From Cantharellus purpuraceus (taxonomy: Eukaryota; Basidiomycota; Agaricomycetes; Cantharellales; Hydnaceae): DNA of 64,000 nucleotides. Below, in pieces: positions 10,663-22,920 of the stretch. Where the stretch lies: assembly GCA_025174535.1 (NCBI GenBank), contig JALBUN010000036.1, forward strand, positions 34,856-98,855. Reading direction: 5' to 3'. Positions within the stretch are counted from its first letter, which is position 1. Each line of letters starts with the position of its first letter. A model generated the notes under the pieces. That model was not told the DNA's origin, searched no databases, and saw only the letters and a list, made by a program, of their open reading frames with translations. The position numbers and the translations under genes are program-made.

Positions 10663-11784
10663 TGTATGGGAACCACCTTTTCCCTATCAAATCCTATTTA
10701 TGCAGCACTAATGTGCTATACTTTGCTTTTCCATTCCTAAATATCAGCATATATTTGGTGCTTGTACCTGGAATGGACTTATCAAATTCTCTATTTTTTC
10801 ATATTTTTTTGGGAATATTCCATGCAGAACTCAGCCCAGAATGATTTATTTCTGCTGTGCTACAGTTGTGGACCCATAGGTGCCCACAAACCTTCACACA
10901 GCCGGCTCTCCCCCTTTGGACCAGGCATTTGGCCTGAATTCAAGCTCAGATGTCTATGATCAATAAATATTCTGTAACTTGACAACCACAGCCTCTCAGG
11001 GCACTATTTTCCATGGAGATCATCATCTGAGATGTGGCTATCCATGACTGTCCAAACCAGTGCAGAAAACAGGGTGGACACCCTTCTTTTTGCCTGATCA
11101 GTGCCTAGTTCAGGGATCAGATCAGGTGATTGCCTTGGAATATTCTACCCCTTTCTAACATTCTAGCTGTTTCCTTCTATTATTAGATAGAACATTGCAG
11201 AACCATTATTCAGCTCCTGATCAGTGTTAGCACAGTGATCAGAACCTGTGATTGGCTTGGAATATTCTACCCCTTTCCTCCACCTTCCACAACCTTTCAG
11301 TAGTTTCCATCTATTAATAGGTAGAATATTCCAGAAGCATTAGTCAGCCCCTGTAAATACAATATATAAGGAGGCCATTCTGCCTCTGAAAGAATAACAT
11401 ATCATCATATTCTACCCATCTTCTGCACCCCAGTGTGACTGGAGTGACATACAGTGTCATCCTCTATCTCAGTAACTGTTGATTACCAGTTCAAGGATCT
11501 TTTACAGTTGTGTAACTGTACTTGATTGCACTTGAAGTAGTGATATTCCTGCTTTGGGTGTGAGTGTAGCATCTGCCTCACATGACTATGAATCTACAGG
11601 ATGAGATTGTCTGCCAATAGTCCTGTCATTAGTGCTCTTGTTTAAGTAACTAGTGTGCACTGCCTTTGCAGAGCATTAGAAGCTTGAACTCGTGTGAAGC
11701 AGTTGCTAGACTACTTCACACATTGCTGTTACTCACTTCAGAGTGTCACTGGTTGGATGGTTGGATTCATCCACCTACTTCCTC

Positions 11785-12156
11785 TGTGAGGGCGACGCTG
11801 ATGACAAGGCCACAACAACAAGATACTCAATAGATGAGAGCTGATAAGAGATAATGCCAGCTGGTACAGCAGATATCCTCAGTCTATACAGCTGTTTCTG
11901 ATAAATACATGGGACTTACCTGGTACAGCAGATATCCTCAGAGATTAAGCTGAGGGGATCACACTGCACCAAGGCAAGTCTTTATACTAAATGATGGAGA
12001 CGGATAGGAGAACCAAGATAGGGGAATAATAGAGAGGAAGGATAGGGGAAGTGATAGGGGCAATGAAATAGGGGAGATGCACCCTGACAGGCTGTGCTGA
12101 TAGGGGCGTCAAGAGAAAATACTAAAAATAGAATATGACTCATTTGAACCCTGACA
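11785..12156 (-). repeat. 3' LTR of Z
   Basis: 372 bp; partner of 27946-28317. On the minus strand it begins TGTCAGGG right after a G-run polypurine tract at 12157-12170. It contains repeated GATAGGGG motifs and a direct internal repeat GGTACAGCAGATATCCTCAG. Confidence 0.92.
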
Positions 12157-12170
12157 TCACCCCCCTCTTA
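12157..12170 (-). other. Polypurine tract of Z
   Basis: Minus strand reads TAAGAGGGGGGTGA immediately before the LTR start TGTCAGGG. This is the standard primer site for plus-strand DNA synthesis in LTR elements. Confidence 0.75.
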
Positions 12171-12209
12171 ATGCATGTTGTCTCGATATGCACTATTGTC
12201 CCGTCCATC

Positions 12210-12647
12210 TCAAGAGAGACACACCCTGAAGCACTCTGCAAGGTCCCTTCTCACTCTCTGCCAAAGTAGAGCCCATGATGAGTGTTGATGGTGATTCTTC
12301 TCTGCCTTGGGGTAAAGTGGGATGGTGAACTCTCTGGGGGATATGAGATCGTCTGTGCTGAAAACCGCTCCAAGTATCATCTCCCCTCCCTCATAGGTGA
12401 CTTTACCGGCGAGCCCTTGGAAGGTGTATGGTATGTCATAGTTGCTGATGAATAGAGGGTCCCCAATGTAGTGTGTCTGGTGTCTTGATGGATTACAATG
12501 CCAGAAGGGGAAATGAACTTGTGGAGGTGGAGATGGGAGGTTATAATCCTCTACAGCACATGCAGTATCCCTTGAGTCAACTGACCAAGTGATTGATGGG
12601 TAGGAACGGAGTGAGCATAGAGGGGTGGATTCAGACTGGTAAGGCAT
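12210..12647 (-). CDS. 3' accessory ORF of Z, unknown function
   Basis: A 145-residue minus-strand ORF between the chromodomain and the 3' LTR. It has a Pro-rich middle (PSPPPQVHFPFW), a THYIGDPLF block and a basic C-terminus (LWQRVRRDLAECFRV). A diverged homologue sits in the fragment inserted in W (8352-7957) at the same relative place, so it is a conserved feature of this gypsy lineage. No known domain is recognised. Confidence 0.55.
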   Translation of the reverse strand: MPYQSESTPLCSLRSYPSITWSVDSRDTACAVEDYNLPSPPPQVHFPFWHCNPSRHQTHYIGDPLFISNYDIPYTFQGLAGKVTYEGGEMILGAVFSTDDLISPREFTIPLYPKAEKNHHQHSSWALLWQRVRRDLAECFRVCLS

Positions 12648-12753
12648 GGTGGGTTGGGTAGTGAACGGTAATGGTTTTACTGAGGAAGGGGAAGTGGATT
12701 CACTGGCTTATATATGGTTAGTGGAATTTCGGCATGGATGAATTTGGTGAGTG

Positions 12754-13257
12754 CTAAGCTTCACTGTGCCTATTCTGCGGCTCTGAAATGTGTCCAATAC
12801 CACATGTTGGGTTCCTGCCAGCTGTCCAATCAAAGAGGACCTGTTTGGGAGGTTCTGTGAAGTTCTCAAAGCGTCTGAAGGGAAGAGCCGCATAGGTGGC
12901 TGCTGAAATACACCTTGGGGCTTCAGGATTCTCCCAATGGAAGTCTGCAATGCACCTTCTAGCCCCACTGGCATCCTTAGCTGGGATCCAGAGGTCATCA
13001 GCAGCTCCATAGCCCTTCCAATGCACCAGGTATTCCAGTCTTCCTCGGAAAACTCTGCTGTCAAGGATCTTCTCAACTTCGTATTCCTGTACTCCATCTC
13101 GAATGACTGGAGGTGGTGGAGGAGATGACTGGCGTTCAGGGATGGGATCCTTTTCATAAGGACGGAGTAAGACAACAGAGAACACTGGATGAGTGTGACC
13201 AAAGATTGGAGGAAGTTGTCGGCCATAGGCATTTTGCAAGACCACCTTATTAATCAC
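12754..13257 (-). pseudogene. Integrase C-terminus and chromodomain of Z
   Basis: The frame carries VINKVVLQNAYGRQLPP (the end of the GPY domain), PVFSVVLLRPY, then a chromodomain: YEVEKILDSRVFRGRLEYLV, HWKGYGAADDLWIPA and an FHWENP end. Chromodomains direct integration to specific chromatin. It is the downstream part of the broken pol gene. Confidence 0.85.
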
Positions 13258-13265
13258 ATATGGTC

Positions 13266-14111
13266 CTAACCATTTGTGATCAAGTTTCTTGGTTGGATGG
13301 GTGGTGGTGATATTTTGTGCATTGAGCCAGACCTTGTCACCAAGCTTGTATACTGGGGCTGCTTGCCGATGGGCATCATAGAATCATGCCATATCATCTG
13401 CTGCCTTTTCCAGGGTGGAGCGAGCCTCAGTGGTGGCCATCTCCATATGCTCAGTGAATTCTTCCAGTGCTTCAAGTCATGTCTCTCAGATTGGCTCTAG
13501 CCCAAGCCTTGGGTGTTGGCCTGTATCAAGCATGAAGGGGGTTGATTGCATGGAGGAGTGGATGCAGTTGTTGTATGTGAATTCAGCAAGAGGAACCCAC
13601 TCAATCCAGTCATCCTAGCACTGATTGACAAAAAGCCTCAAGTATTGTTCAATTTCTTGATTGACCCTTTCTGTCTGACCATCAGTTTGTGGATGGTATG
13701 CTGTGGATGCTACAACCTTGATCCCCAAAAGCTTATTGAGCTCACGCATAAATTGAGAGACAAACTGGGTGCTGTGGTCACTGATGATCTCCTCAGGAAA
13801 GCTGTGGTGTTTCCACACATGGTCTCGGAAAAGTCATGCAACTCCTATGGGGTTGATGTCAGAGGTGGTAGGGATAACATGTGCTCATTTGGAAAGATGG
13901 TCCACAACGACAAGGAGTGCATCATAGCCATGACTGATCAGTAGCTCTACAATAAGGTCAACAGATATCACTTGCCACCTCTGATCTGGGACACGATTAG
14001 GCAGGAGTTTATCCATAGGAGGAGCAGGGAAAGTTTTTGTCTGATTGCAGAGGTCACATCCCTTAACGTATTTGGCAATGTATTGTCCAAATCCAGGCCA
14101 CCAGTAGCTGC
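13266..14111 (-). pseudogene. Integrase core of Z (part after the Y insertion)
   Basis: Reading 14111 downwards: YWWPGFGQYIAKYVKGCDLC (end of the H2C2 finger), DLIVELLISHGYDALLVVVD (first catalytic Asp in an SVDL context), an EEIISDHSTQFVSQFM block with the second Asp, and YHPQTDGQTERVNQEIEQYL with the Glu. Stops (e.g. after FVNQC near 13615, and at 13495 and 13380) inactivate it. The first part of the integrase lies beyond element Y at 23440-23899. Confidence 0.8.
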
Positions 14112-14116
14112 GGGAT

Positions 14117-14630
14117 TGTTATGACTATATTCATTAACGCCCAGATCCCCATCCGATCCCCTCAGATCCCCGCGCATATGGAATCTATACTCCATTTGGA
14201 AACCGCTATGTCTCCATTTTCCTGTCCGATTGTCACCGCCGATTCCGCCCATCCGTCTCCAGTTCCGATTGATGCATCAGCATCACCATAGGAACCCAGA
14301 CATCCATCCCCATCAGACTCGGACATACTCATGTAAGGCCGTCAGCCTTGGAGACCCATCACCGGAGTAATTATTATTAGATTTCAAATATGTATTTAAG
14401 TTGCCAACTGGGGACTCCATTCCCCAGTTTGAATATCGAATCACGCCTAGCTCCTAAGTCTGATCCTAACTCTGTAAGTCATACTCCATCTCCAAAATCT
14501 CGGACACTGGTATTAGTGAGGGTGCAGCACATAAGCTGAAGCCAAGTCCGTTCCAACCCCCACGACGTGCTCCGACTCCGACCCAACCTCCGACCCAAAC
14601 TCCGACCCCAATCGGACCTAGTGCGTAACA
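14117..14630 (+). repeat. 5' LTR of Y
   Basis: 514 bp; TG...CA ends; partner of 22921-23434. It contains runs of a CCGACCCAA-type repeat near its 3' end, where most CpG differences between the two LTRs fall. Confidence 0.93.
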
Positions 14631-14662
14631 GTATATTCGAACTGCCATACTCACTCCTACCA

Positions 14663-15810
14663 ATGCCACGATCCACTGCCAATTCTGAATGCACACGAAT
14701 CGTTGAGGGACCCGCCCCCAGCATCGACACCATCCCTGAGGTCATCGAAGAACCAACGGACCACATAGAGGCCGTCAATGAAGAAGACAACACCCCGCCC
14801 TCTCCAAATCTGGCACAAGCCATCTCCCTGCTCACCAGCAGCATCCATAACTCACAAGCCCCTAAGTCCCGGACCAAGGTCCGAGAACCTGACCCATTTG
14901 ATGGCTCTGATCCACGCAAACTCCAGCCGTTCTTGGTGCAATGCCGGTTGAATTTCCACAATCACCCCGACGCATTCACATCCGATCGGGCGAAGGTTAC
15001 CTTCGCCATATCCTATCTCAAGGGCACCGCACTGGACTACTTCGAGCCAGCACTCATGGACGACTCCAATGACCCCATATGGTCAGAGGACTACTCTGAC
15101 TTCATCTCCGAACTTCGGACCAATTTCGGTCCTTACAACCCCAAGGCCGATGCCGAGAATGAACTTGATTGACTTCAGATGAAGGAAAATCACAAAATCG
15201 CAAAATACATTGTGAGTTTCCAGCAGCTAGCTCTGAAAGTCCAATGGGGCGATGCCGCACTCCGACGCCAATTTTACATTGGACTCCCATCCCGTATCAA
15301 GGACGAGATATCAGGCGTCAGTAAGCTGGATACTTTGGCTACCCTCCGCAAGCTCGCCCAATCCATCGACGCCCGTTATTGGGAACATCAATCTGAAGTC
15401 TCCCGCAAAAATTCGGCCAACAACAAATTGGACAAATCATTGGACAAGACCCCAAAGTCCAACAAAGGGTCTGATAAGCAGGCCACCGCCAATTCAGGCC
15501 AGAAGTCAAACACTGGTAATGCTGCCACTTCCAGTTCCGGTCAGAACAATTCGGCACCAGCAATAACTCTGGAGCTCACAAGAATACTCCGGACCTCTCC
15601 ACCAAGCTGGGAAAGGCTGGAAAACTTACCCAGCAGGAACACCAGCGCCGCATGGACAACAACCTCTGTCTGTTCTGCGGAAAGCCTGGTCACCAAGCCA
15701 AGGATTGCAACAAGGCAACCTCGTCTGCAGCAAAGGCAAAGGGCCATGCCACCAACGCCATGACGGACAAGTCCAATGCTAAAGCAACGGACCAAAAAAA
15801 ATAGTAAGCA
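14663..15810 (+). pseudogene. gag of Y, broken
   Basis: Starts MPRSTANSECTRIVEGPAPS, 33 bp after the 5' LTR. The capsid-like region (REPDPFDGSDPRKLQPFLVQ ... AKVTFAISYLKGTALDYF ... FISELRTNFGPYNPKADAEN) is closed by a TGA at 15170-15172. The frame continues to about 15570, then shifts. A CCHC knuckle CLFCGKPGHQAKDC lies near 15668-15710. One stop and one frameshift therefore separate domains that are each well preserved. Confidence 0.85.
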
Positions 15811-15939
15811 GTCCTATAGCCTCCGTATGGGCTGAGGGCTGCGTTGGTACTCCCCGTACGGCAAACAAGGTCCACCTGAACGCATCTGCTCTTTCCCACT
15901 CCAACTCCCTTACCCTCCTCATCCACTCCGACTCTATTC

Positions 15940-17690
15940 CTGATACCACTATTCATGCCTTAATTGACTCCAGTTCTACTCATTGTTTCCTCGATTTCTC
16001 TTTTTCCGATTTACATAAACTCCATACATACACCATAACTCCGATATCACTCCGATTATTTGACGGCACTACTAATGCTGTTATTTCACGAGCTATAGAT
16101 TTGTCTATCCGTTTTTCTGTCAGAGAAATCCAGAACCTTACATTCTATGTTACTCCGCTTGACTCCAGCTGTTCTGTGGTTCTCGGACATAACTGGCTCA
16201 CCCGCTACAATCTGTTGATTGACTGGGCATTGGGTCATATCACATTCCGTTCTCCAGCACAGGCTGTGTCATCCCCGACATCACCAGCAACTTTAGGTGC
16301 GAAATTATCTTCCGCCTCCGCTGACTCCACTCCGATAGATACTCCGTCTACCCCTCCGTTCATATCGATGGTGGACGCTATGGTCTTCACCAGACTAAGC
16401 AAACTGGACGGTTCTCACACATTCCAGGTTCACCTCTCCGATCCAATATTCCTCGCTGCTCGTTCCACCCGATCCACTCCACCAGACCTCTCTATGGTTC
16501 CCAAGGAGTATCATGAGTTCGCCGACATGTTCAGCAAGTCTAAAGCCAACTCCCTAGCAGAACACCAACCATACAATCTCAAGATCGAACTGGACGACAA
16601 CTCCACCCCTCCGCTTGGCCCTATCTACTCACTATCACAAAAAGAGCTATTGGCCCTCCGAACATTCATAGATGAGAACTTGGCCACAGGCTTCATCCGC
16701 CCATCCCTATCTCCTCATGGAGCTCCAGTCCTATTTGTCCGCAAAAAGGACGGATCACTCCATCTATGCGTCGACTTCCGTGGACTCAACAAAATCACCA
16801 AGAAAGACCAATACCTGATACCCCGCACTGCGAACCTACTCAAGAGTCCTTGAAAGGCTAAGATCTACTCCAAAATAGATCTCCGACATGCCTACCATCT
16901 AGTCCGTATCCGAGAAGGCAACGAATGGAAAACGACCTTCCACACATGATATGGATCTTTTGAGTGGTGCGTCATGCCCTTCGGTCTAACCAATGCTCTG
17001 GCCGCCTTCCAGAGGTTCATGAATGATATCTTCGCCAACCTTCTCGATGTGACTGTCCTCGTTTACTTAGACGACATTCTGGTATATTCAGACAACGAAG
17101 AAGAACATCGGACACATGTCTGAGAGGTACTCCTACATCTCTGAAAGCATGGCCTCTTCGCCTGCGCTGACAAATGCGAATTTCACTCCAACTCGGTTGA
17201 ATACCTAGGCTATATCCTCTCCCCGGCAGAGTTAACAATGTCCGATGACAAAATCAGAGCCATACAGGAATGGCCAGAACCTCGGAAAGTCAAGGACATA
17301 CAGTCCTTCCTCGGGTTTGCCAACTTCTACCGCCGCTTTATTCACGGCTACTCCGATATCACTGTTCCGCTCACCCGACTCACTAGGAAGGGTATCCAAT
17401 GGAATTTCACTGACGAATGTAGACAGAGTTTTGAGACCTTGAAAAAGGCCTTTACTTCCGCTCCGATACTGACTCATTGGATTCCAGATGTTCCCATCCT
17501 ATTAGAGACCGACGCCTCCGACTATGCACTTGCCGCGATCCTGTCCATCATCTCCCCGGACGATGGACAAGTCCACCTGATCGCTTTTCACTCGCGTACA
17601 TTCACACCCCCCAAACTGAACTATGACGTCCATGACAAAGAGCTCCTTGCCATATATGAAGCCTTCCGGATATGGAGACACTACCTTGAG
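15940..17690 (+). pseudogene. Protease-RT-RNase H (first part) of Y pol, broken
   Basis: A retropepsin-like stretch reads [14 protein letters not shown], where the usual D-S/T-G triad is D-S-S, and later [14 protein letters not shown] follows: [33 protein letters not shown], then the catalytic [10 protein letters not shown] with both aspartates present. RNase H starts LLETDASDYALAAILS. Stops occur near 16851, 16947, 17121 and 17141. The frame is then cut at HYLE by the X2 insertion at 17690/17691. Confidence 0.85.
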
Positions 17691-19114
17691 TGTATGGGAA
17701 CCACCTTTTCCCTATCAAATTCCATTTATGCAGCACCAATGTGCTATTCTTTGCTTTTCCATTCCTAAATATCAGCATATATTTGATGCTTGTACCTGGA
17801 ATGGACTTATTCAAATATTCTCTATTTTTCCATATTTTTTTGGGAATATTCCATGCAGAACTCAGCTCAGAATGATTTATTTCTGCTGTGCTACAGTTGT
17901 GGACCCATAGGTGCCCACAAACCTTCGCACAGCTGGCTCTCCCCTTTTGGACCAGGCATTTGGCCTGAATTCAAGCTCAGATGTCTCTGATCAATAAATA
18001 TTCTCTAACTTAACAACCACAGCCTCTCAGGGCACTATTTTCCATGCAGATCATCACCTGAGATGTGGCTATCCATGGCTGTCCAAACCAGTGCAGAAAA
18101 CAGGGTGGACACCCTTCTTTTTGCCTGATCAGTGCCTAGCTCAGGGATCAGATCAGCTGATGGGTGATCAAATCAGGTGATTGCCTTGGAATATTCTACC
18201 CCTTTCCATAACATTCTAGCTGTTTCCTTCTATTATTAGATAGAACTTTCCAGAACCATTATTCAGCTCCTGATCAGTGTTAGTGCTGTGATCAGATCCT
18301 GTGATTGGCTTGGAATATTCTACCCCTTTCTTCCACCTTCCACAACCTTCCAGTAGTTTCCATCTATTAATAGGTAGAATATTCCAGAAGCATTAGTCAG
18401 CCCCTGTAAATACAATATATAAGGAGGCCATTCTGCCTCTGAAAGAATAACATATCATCATATTCTACCCATCTTCTGCACACCAGTGTGACTAGAGTGA
18501 CATACAGTGTCATCCTCTATCTCAGTAACTGTTGATTACCAGTTCAAGGATCTTTTACAGTTGTGTAACTGTACTTGATTGCACTTGATATTCCTGCTTT
18601 GGGCATGAGTGTAGTATCTGCCTCACGTGACTACGAATCTACAGGGTGAGATTGTCTGTCGATAGTCCTGCCATTAGTGCTCTTGTTTAAGTAACTAGTG
18701 TGTACTGCCTTTGCAGAGCATTAGAAGCTTGAACTCGTGTGAAGCAGTTGCTAGACTACTTCACACATCGCTGTTACCCACTTCTGAGTGCCACTGGTTG
18801 GACAGTTGGATTCATCCACCTACTTCCTTTAGCCTCTAAGTGCATTCCCCTCTTTTTGGAATATCTGGACCCCTAAGCGTCCATGAACTCTAGACTCTGG
18901 AAGTCTTATTCATTTCTTGCTGCTAAGAAACGTATTACCTTTCTGCGTATAGTCTGCATTGACCAATACAAAGGATTGTAACCAAAGTACAAACGTTAAA
19001 TTGTTTCTGGAGTTGTGCTGCAGCAGGGTTTGATATTCTTCTCAGCTGTTCATTCACAGAATTGTGGTGATTTAGAGTTTGCCCTAACACCATAATTTTG
19101 CGGGTTCCAAAACA
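17691..19114 (+). mobile_element. Solo LTR X2 inside Y
   Basis: 1,424 bp, TGTATGGGAACC...GTTCCAAAACA, flanked by TTGAG at 17686-17690 and 19115-19119. The RNase H frame of Y breaks off at HYLE and resumes after the insert as [20 protein letters not shown]. No internal retrotransposon genes are present, so it is a solo LTR left by recombination. A TATA-like TATATAA at 18416-18422 could be the LTR promoter. Short ORFs inside are shared with X1 but have no coding character. Confidence 0.92.
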
Positions 19115-19119
19115 TTGAG

Positions 19120-20913
19120 GGTCCCTCCGATCTGGTAGACATCATAACAGACCACAAGAACTTGGAATACTTCTCCACAACGAAACTGCTCACTCGGAGA
19201 CAGGTCCGATGGTCCAAGTACCTATCTCAGTTCAACCTCATTATCTGTTTCCATCCTGGTTGACTCTGAGCAAAGCCTGACGTGTTAACTAGACGATGGG
19301 ACGTCTACCCTAAAGAGGGAAATAGCAACTATGCCACTGTAAACCCCCACAACTTTCATCCTGTGTTTACTAACGAGCAGCTGGCATCGTCCCTACGAGC
19401 ATCCACCCTCATGACTCCCACCCTCTGAGCTGTCACCATTATGGACATCGACCAACTCCGCTCCGACATCCACTCATCACTCCGATCTGATCCTGTTGCG
19501 GTTAAACACTTGGACAACCCTTCCGATCTGAAATGGTCACTTGACCCCGAAGGACACCTCCAACACAATGACCGGATATACATCCCCGACACCAACGGCC
19601 TCCGACTCCAAGTTTTGCAGTATTATCATGATCACCCGATCTCCGGCCACTTTGGGCAAAATCGCACACAAGGATTAATCCGATGAGACTACATATGGCC
19701 AAAAATGTGGGAATACATTCAACACTACTGTAACTCCTGCACCACATGTATGCGCTCAAAATCGCAAAGGCACAAACCCTACGGAACGCTCAAACAACTT
19801 CCGATCCCAGAGCAACCATGGAACTCCATCTCCATGGATTTCATAGAGAAGCTCCCCCCATCACTCGGATATGACACCATACTCGTGATTGTCGACAGGT
19901 TCACCAAACAGTTCCTATTCATTCTGACGCATGACACCATCACCTCCGCCTCACTAGCTAAATTGTTCATTCTCCACATATTCTCTAAACACGGAGTCCC
20001 ATCACATGTCACGTCCGATCGGGGTTCGGAGTTTGTGTCCTCCTTCTTCCGCACATTAGGAAAGGCTCTCGACATGAAGCTCCATTTTACCTCCAGATAC
20101 CACCCTGAAGGAGACGGACAAATGGAACGAATGAATCAGTCCCTGGAACAATATCTCCAAATCTATTGTAACTATCAATAAGACAACTGGGCTGGTCTAC
20201 TTCCGATCGCAGAGTTTGCCTACAACAACACTCCAAATGCGACTACCGGCATCTCTCCGTTCTTTGCTAATAAAGGCTACCATCCGAACATCTCTGTCCA
20301 CCCCGAGAAGGAACTTGCCTCCACCAAAGCCCACCAATTCATAACCGACCTCGATCAACTACACCAACATCTCCGAGAGACCATCTCCGATGCTCAGAAA
20401 CAATATCAAGTCTCCGCAGACCGACACCGCATTCCGGCTCTGGACCTGCAAATCGGAGACAAAGTATTCGTTAAGGCTGAACACTTCCGGACCACCCATC
20501 CATCAAAGAAACTCTCCGAGAAATACTTAGGTCCTTATGAGGTCATTGCTCGCACGGGCAGCAGGTCTTTCACCCTCTGCCTCCCAGACCACTTCCGAGC
20601 AGTTCATCCAGTCTTCCATATATCAATGCTCGAACCTGCTACTATGAACGAGATCTCCAGTCGCATGCAACCCCCACCTCCCCCGATCATCATTGAAGGA
20701 GACAATGAATATGAGATCTCGGAGATCCTGGACTTGAAGATCGACCGTCGATACAAGTGCAAGCTCCAGTACTTAGTCAAATGGACTGGATACGAAGGCA
20801 CTGATGAAGAGTCTTCATGGATCTCCGCATCCGAACTCGATCACGCATCCGAATCCATCTCCGATTTTCACTCTGCTTATCCAGACAAACCTGGCCCTCT
20901 TTTGAATCTTTAA
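19120..20913 (+). pseudogene. RNase H (end), integrase and chromodomain of Y, broken
   Basis: RNase H end: [10 protein letters not shown]...[15 protein letters not shown]. Integrase: H2C2 finger (HDHPISGHFGQNRTQGLI...YCNSCTTC), core with SMDFIEKLPPS, SDRGSEFVSSFFRTLG and HPEGDG-MERMNQSLEQ (all catalytic positions visible), GPY domain (LGPYEVIARTGSRSFTL), chromodomain (EYEISEILDLKIDRRYKCKL, VKWTGYEGTDEESSW) ending at a TAA at 20911. Stops at 19261, 19426, 19684 and 20179 inactivate it. It keeps far more CpG than copy A. Confidence 0.87.
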
Positions 20914-21075
20914 GTTCGATTACTAATGCTAATTCTATTATTTTGCATCACCACTTTATTACAAGTCAAGGGAAATTACCAGCCTGCTCAAAAAAAAAAA
21001 AAAAAACTCCAAAGGAATATCACTCCACCTCATTCTTTCTCCATTCTGAAATTTATAATCATTTTCATCCTTATC
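20914..21075 (+). other. Spacer between chromodomain and antisense ORF in Y
   Basis: AT-rich non-coding sequence with an A homopolymer of about 18 at 20990-21007. The two genes of Y point towards each other across it. Nothing else is recognisable. Confidence 0.5.
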
Positions 21076-22758
21076 TTATACATCACATTTCCTTTTCCCC
21101 TTTTCCTTATCTACCTCAGGCTCCATCTCCGACTCCTCATCACTCTCTACATCCAACACCCAATCCTTCTCATCTCCCATGTCCGAATCCTCATCCAACG
21201 GGGCCATGAACTTCTGCAACCGACGTAACTCGGCTGTCCGACGACCCTCCAGAACCTCCTTCCATTTCATCGTCCTCACCAAGTCTACTAACAACCCCTC
21301 CGTCCGCCGAAGGTGCTCCAACTGCAGGTTAACAAGCCTGATAAGCTGGCCCACGGTGCTATTGGGCGCAGAGATGCGCCCTGTACCTGCACCGGTCGTT
21401 GCCCCTTCCGACCCGACGCCACTACCCCCAGCTGCTACAGCACCCGTCTCAGTCCGCCTCTTTTTGGTCAGACGACCCTCCGATTCCTTCTCTGCCCCTC
21501 CTTGTACCACTAGTCAAGGCTTGATGCTCCGACTCCAGGGATCAAACTTTCCATTGACCCTACACCCTCCTTTCTGACCCCGACAATGATCGCAGGACCG
21601 AAGGTGGCGAGTTGGGCCGGTAGGCCACACGCACTCCACACCCACATCATGACATAAGTTGCAAGTTATGCCAGGTCCGCCAAATGGCTCCGTTGCAGCC
21701 AGAGCCTTGGGTGGTCTGCCCCTCCTCACTGCGGCCTCCAAGCATTCCCTCTCCTCCTCCTTGTCCTGCTGTTCTGCTGCCGCCTTCTCCATCTCACGCT
21801 TGTGAAGCTGGATCGCTGACCTCGCGACACGCAGCTCCTTCTTATGGGTCGCCAACACGCGACTCTCTGCCTTGCACCATATGACCCTCCGGTCCGCCTC
21901 CCGCTTCTCTGTATCAGCACTCGGGTAGGCCTTCAGTGAAAAGATCATGACGTCGAGGTTCTTCTTGGTGGTAGCGGCATAGAGCTCCGCTCTTTTGCGA
22001 GCCTCGACCGCAGCTACCCAAGCCATCTCCTTGTAAGAATTCGAAGTAGGATCCAGCTCCGCATCCGTCCCAACATCCACACCTGCGTCAGGCTCCGCAT
22101 TTGTGTCGAGCTCCATATTGGCATTGGGATCCGCTTCCACCTCCGCCCTCTCCACCTCCACCGCATCGTCTTCCTCAGCTGCCCCCGACTCAAATAAGGG
22201 CCGTGCCCGCGGACGTAATGGCGAGTCCTCCGCAGTGACCGTCCTTGAACGAGTCGCCTCTGTCCGTGTAACGGAGATGATGGTGACTTCCGGGGTCCCT
22301 GGCCGTATGGGCACGCTTGGACTTCCTGGGTGGCTGGTCTTCCCTGCCCCGGTCACCTCCTCCTCTACCTCCATGGCCGCCTCTAACTCGTGCGCCTGCT
22401 CCTCCACTTCCTTCAGTCTCGCAGCCTCCATCGCTGTCGCAAGTTCCTTCACCTTGCGGGCCCTCTCTGCCTTCGCTTCCTCCTCTTTCCTTCTCCGTTC
22501 CGTTTTCGCTGCTTCTTTCCATCGTTCCTCCTCCTCCTCCTTCCATCTCCATTCCGCCTCCTCCTCCTCCTTCCACCTCCGTTCTGCCTCCTCCTCCTTC
22601 CGTCTCCGTTCCACCTCCTCCTCCTCCTTCTGTCTCCGTTCTGCCTCCTCCTCCTCCTTCCGTCTCCATTCTGCTTCCTCCTCCTCTTTCCGTTTCTGCT
22701 CCTCTTCCTCTTCCTTCTGTCAGGCCAAGAGCAACTGCTCCAGCTCGGCCACACTCAT
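21076..22758 (-). CDS. Antisense coiled-coil protein with Zn2Cys6 cluster (element Y)
   Basis: Starts MSVAELEQLLLA at 22758; a TGA follows at once, then QKEEEE and a long E/K/R-rich segment of repeated RRKEEEEAE-type units (charged coiled coil or single helix). Next come an acidic region, an Ala/Lys helix (KEMAWVAAVEARKRAELYAA) and CNLCHDVGVEC...CDHCRGQKGGC. This fits C-X2-C-X6-C-X12-C-X2-C-X6-C, the fungal Gal4-type Zn2Cys6 spacing. A TGA after KP (21514-21516) is followed in the same frame by a Gly/Ser-rich and acidic tail to 21076. The family is a DNA-binding type; its role in the retrotransposon is unknown. It is encoded opposite to gag-pol and reads away from the 3' LTR, so that LTR could drive it. 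Confidence 0.7.
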
Positions 22759-22920
22759 GCTTGCCAAAGGGTTTGACATTGTTGAGGATAAGACCTCAAT
22801 CATGCCCCTCCTTTTATATGTCTCCAGACCCCCAGTATAACTCCGACTGTGCCCAATCGTCTCACCTATTCAATCCACGGACATGAGGCCTCAGGGGCTC
22901 AGCCTTAAATGGAGAGATAC

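Noticed and set aside
10572..10959. Open frames at the start of LTR X, also present in X2 (17690-17990)
   Set aside because: They lie wholly within the LTR, overlap in several frames and differ by frameshifts between copies, so they are not treated as genes.
20990..21007. A-run that could be the poly(A) tail of a retrocopy
   Set aside because: It sits inside element Y between two of its genes, with no target duplication or gene end next to it.
22449..22776. Plus-strand S/R- and L/F-rich open frames in a CTCCTCCTC region
   Set aside because: Low-complexity shadows of the E/K-rich minus-strand coiled coil; no independent coding evidence.
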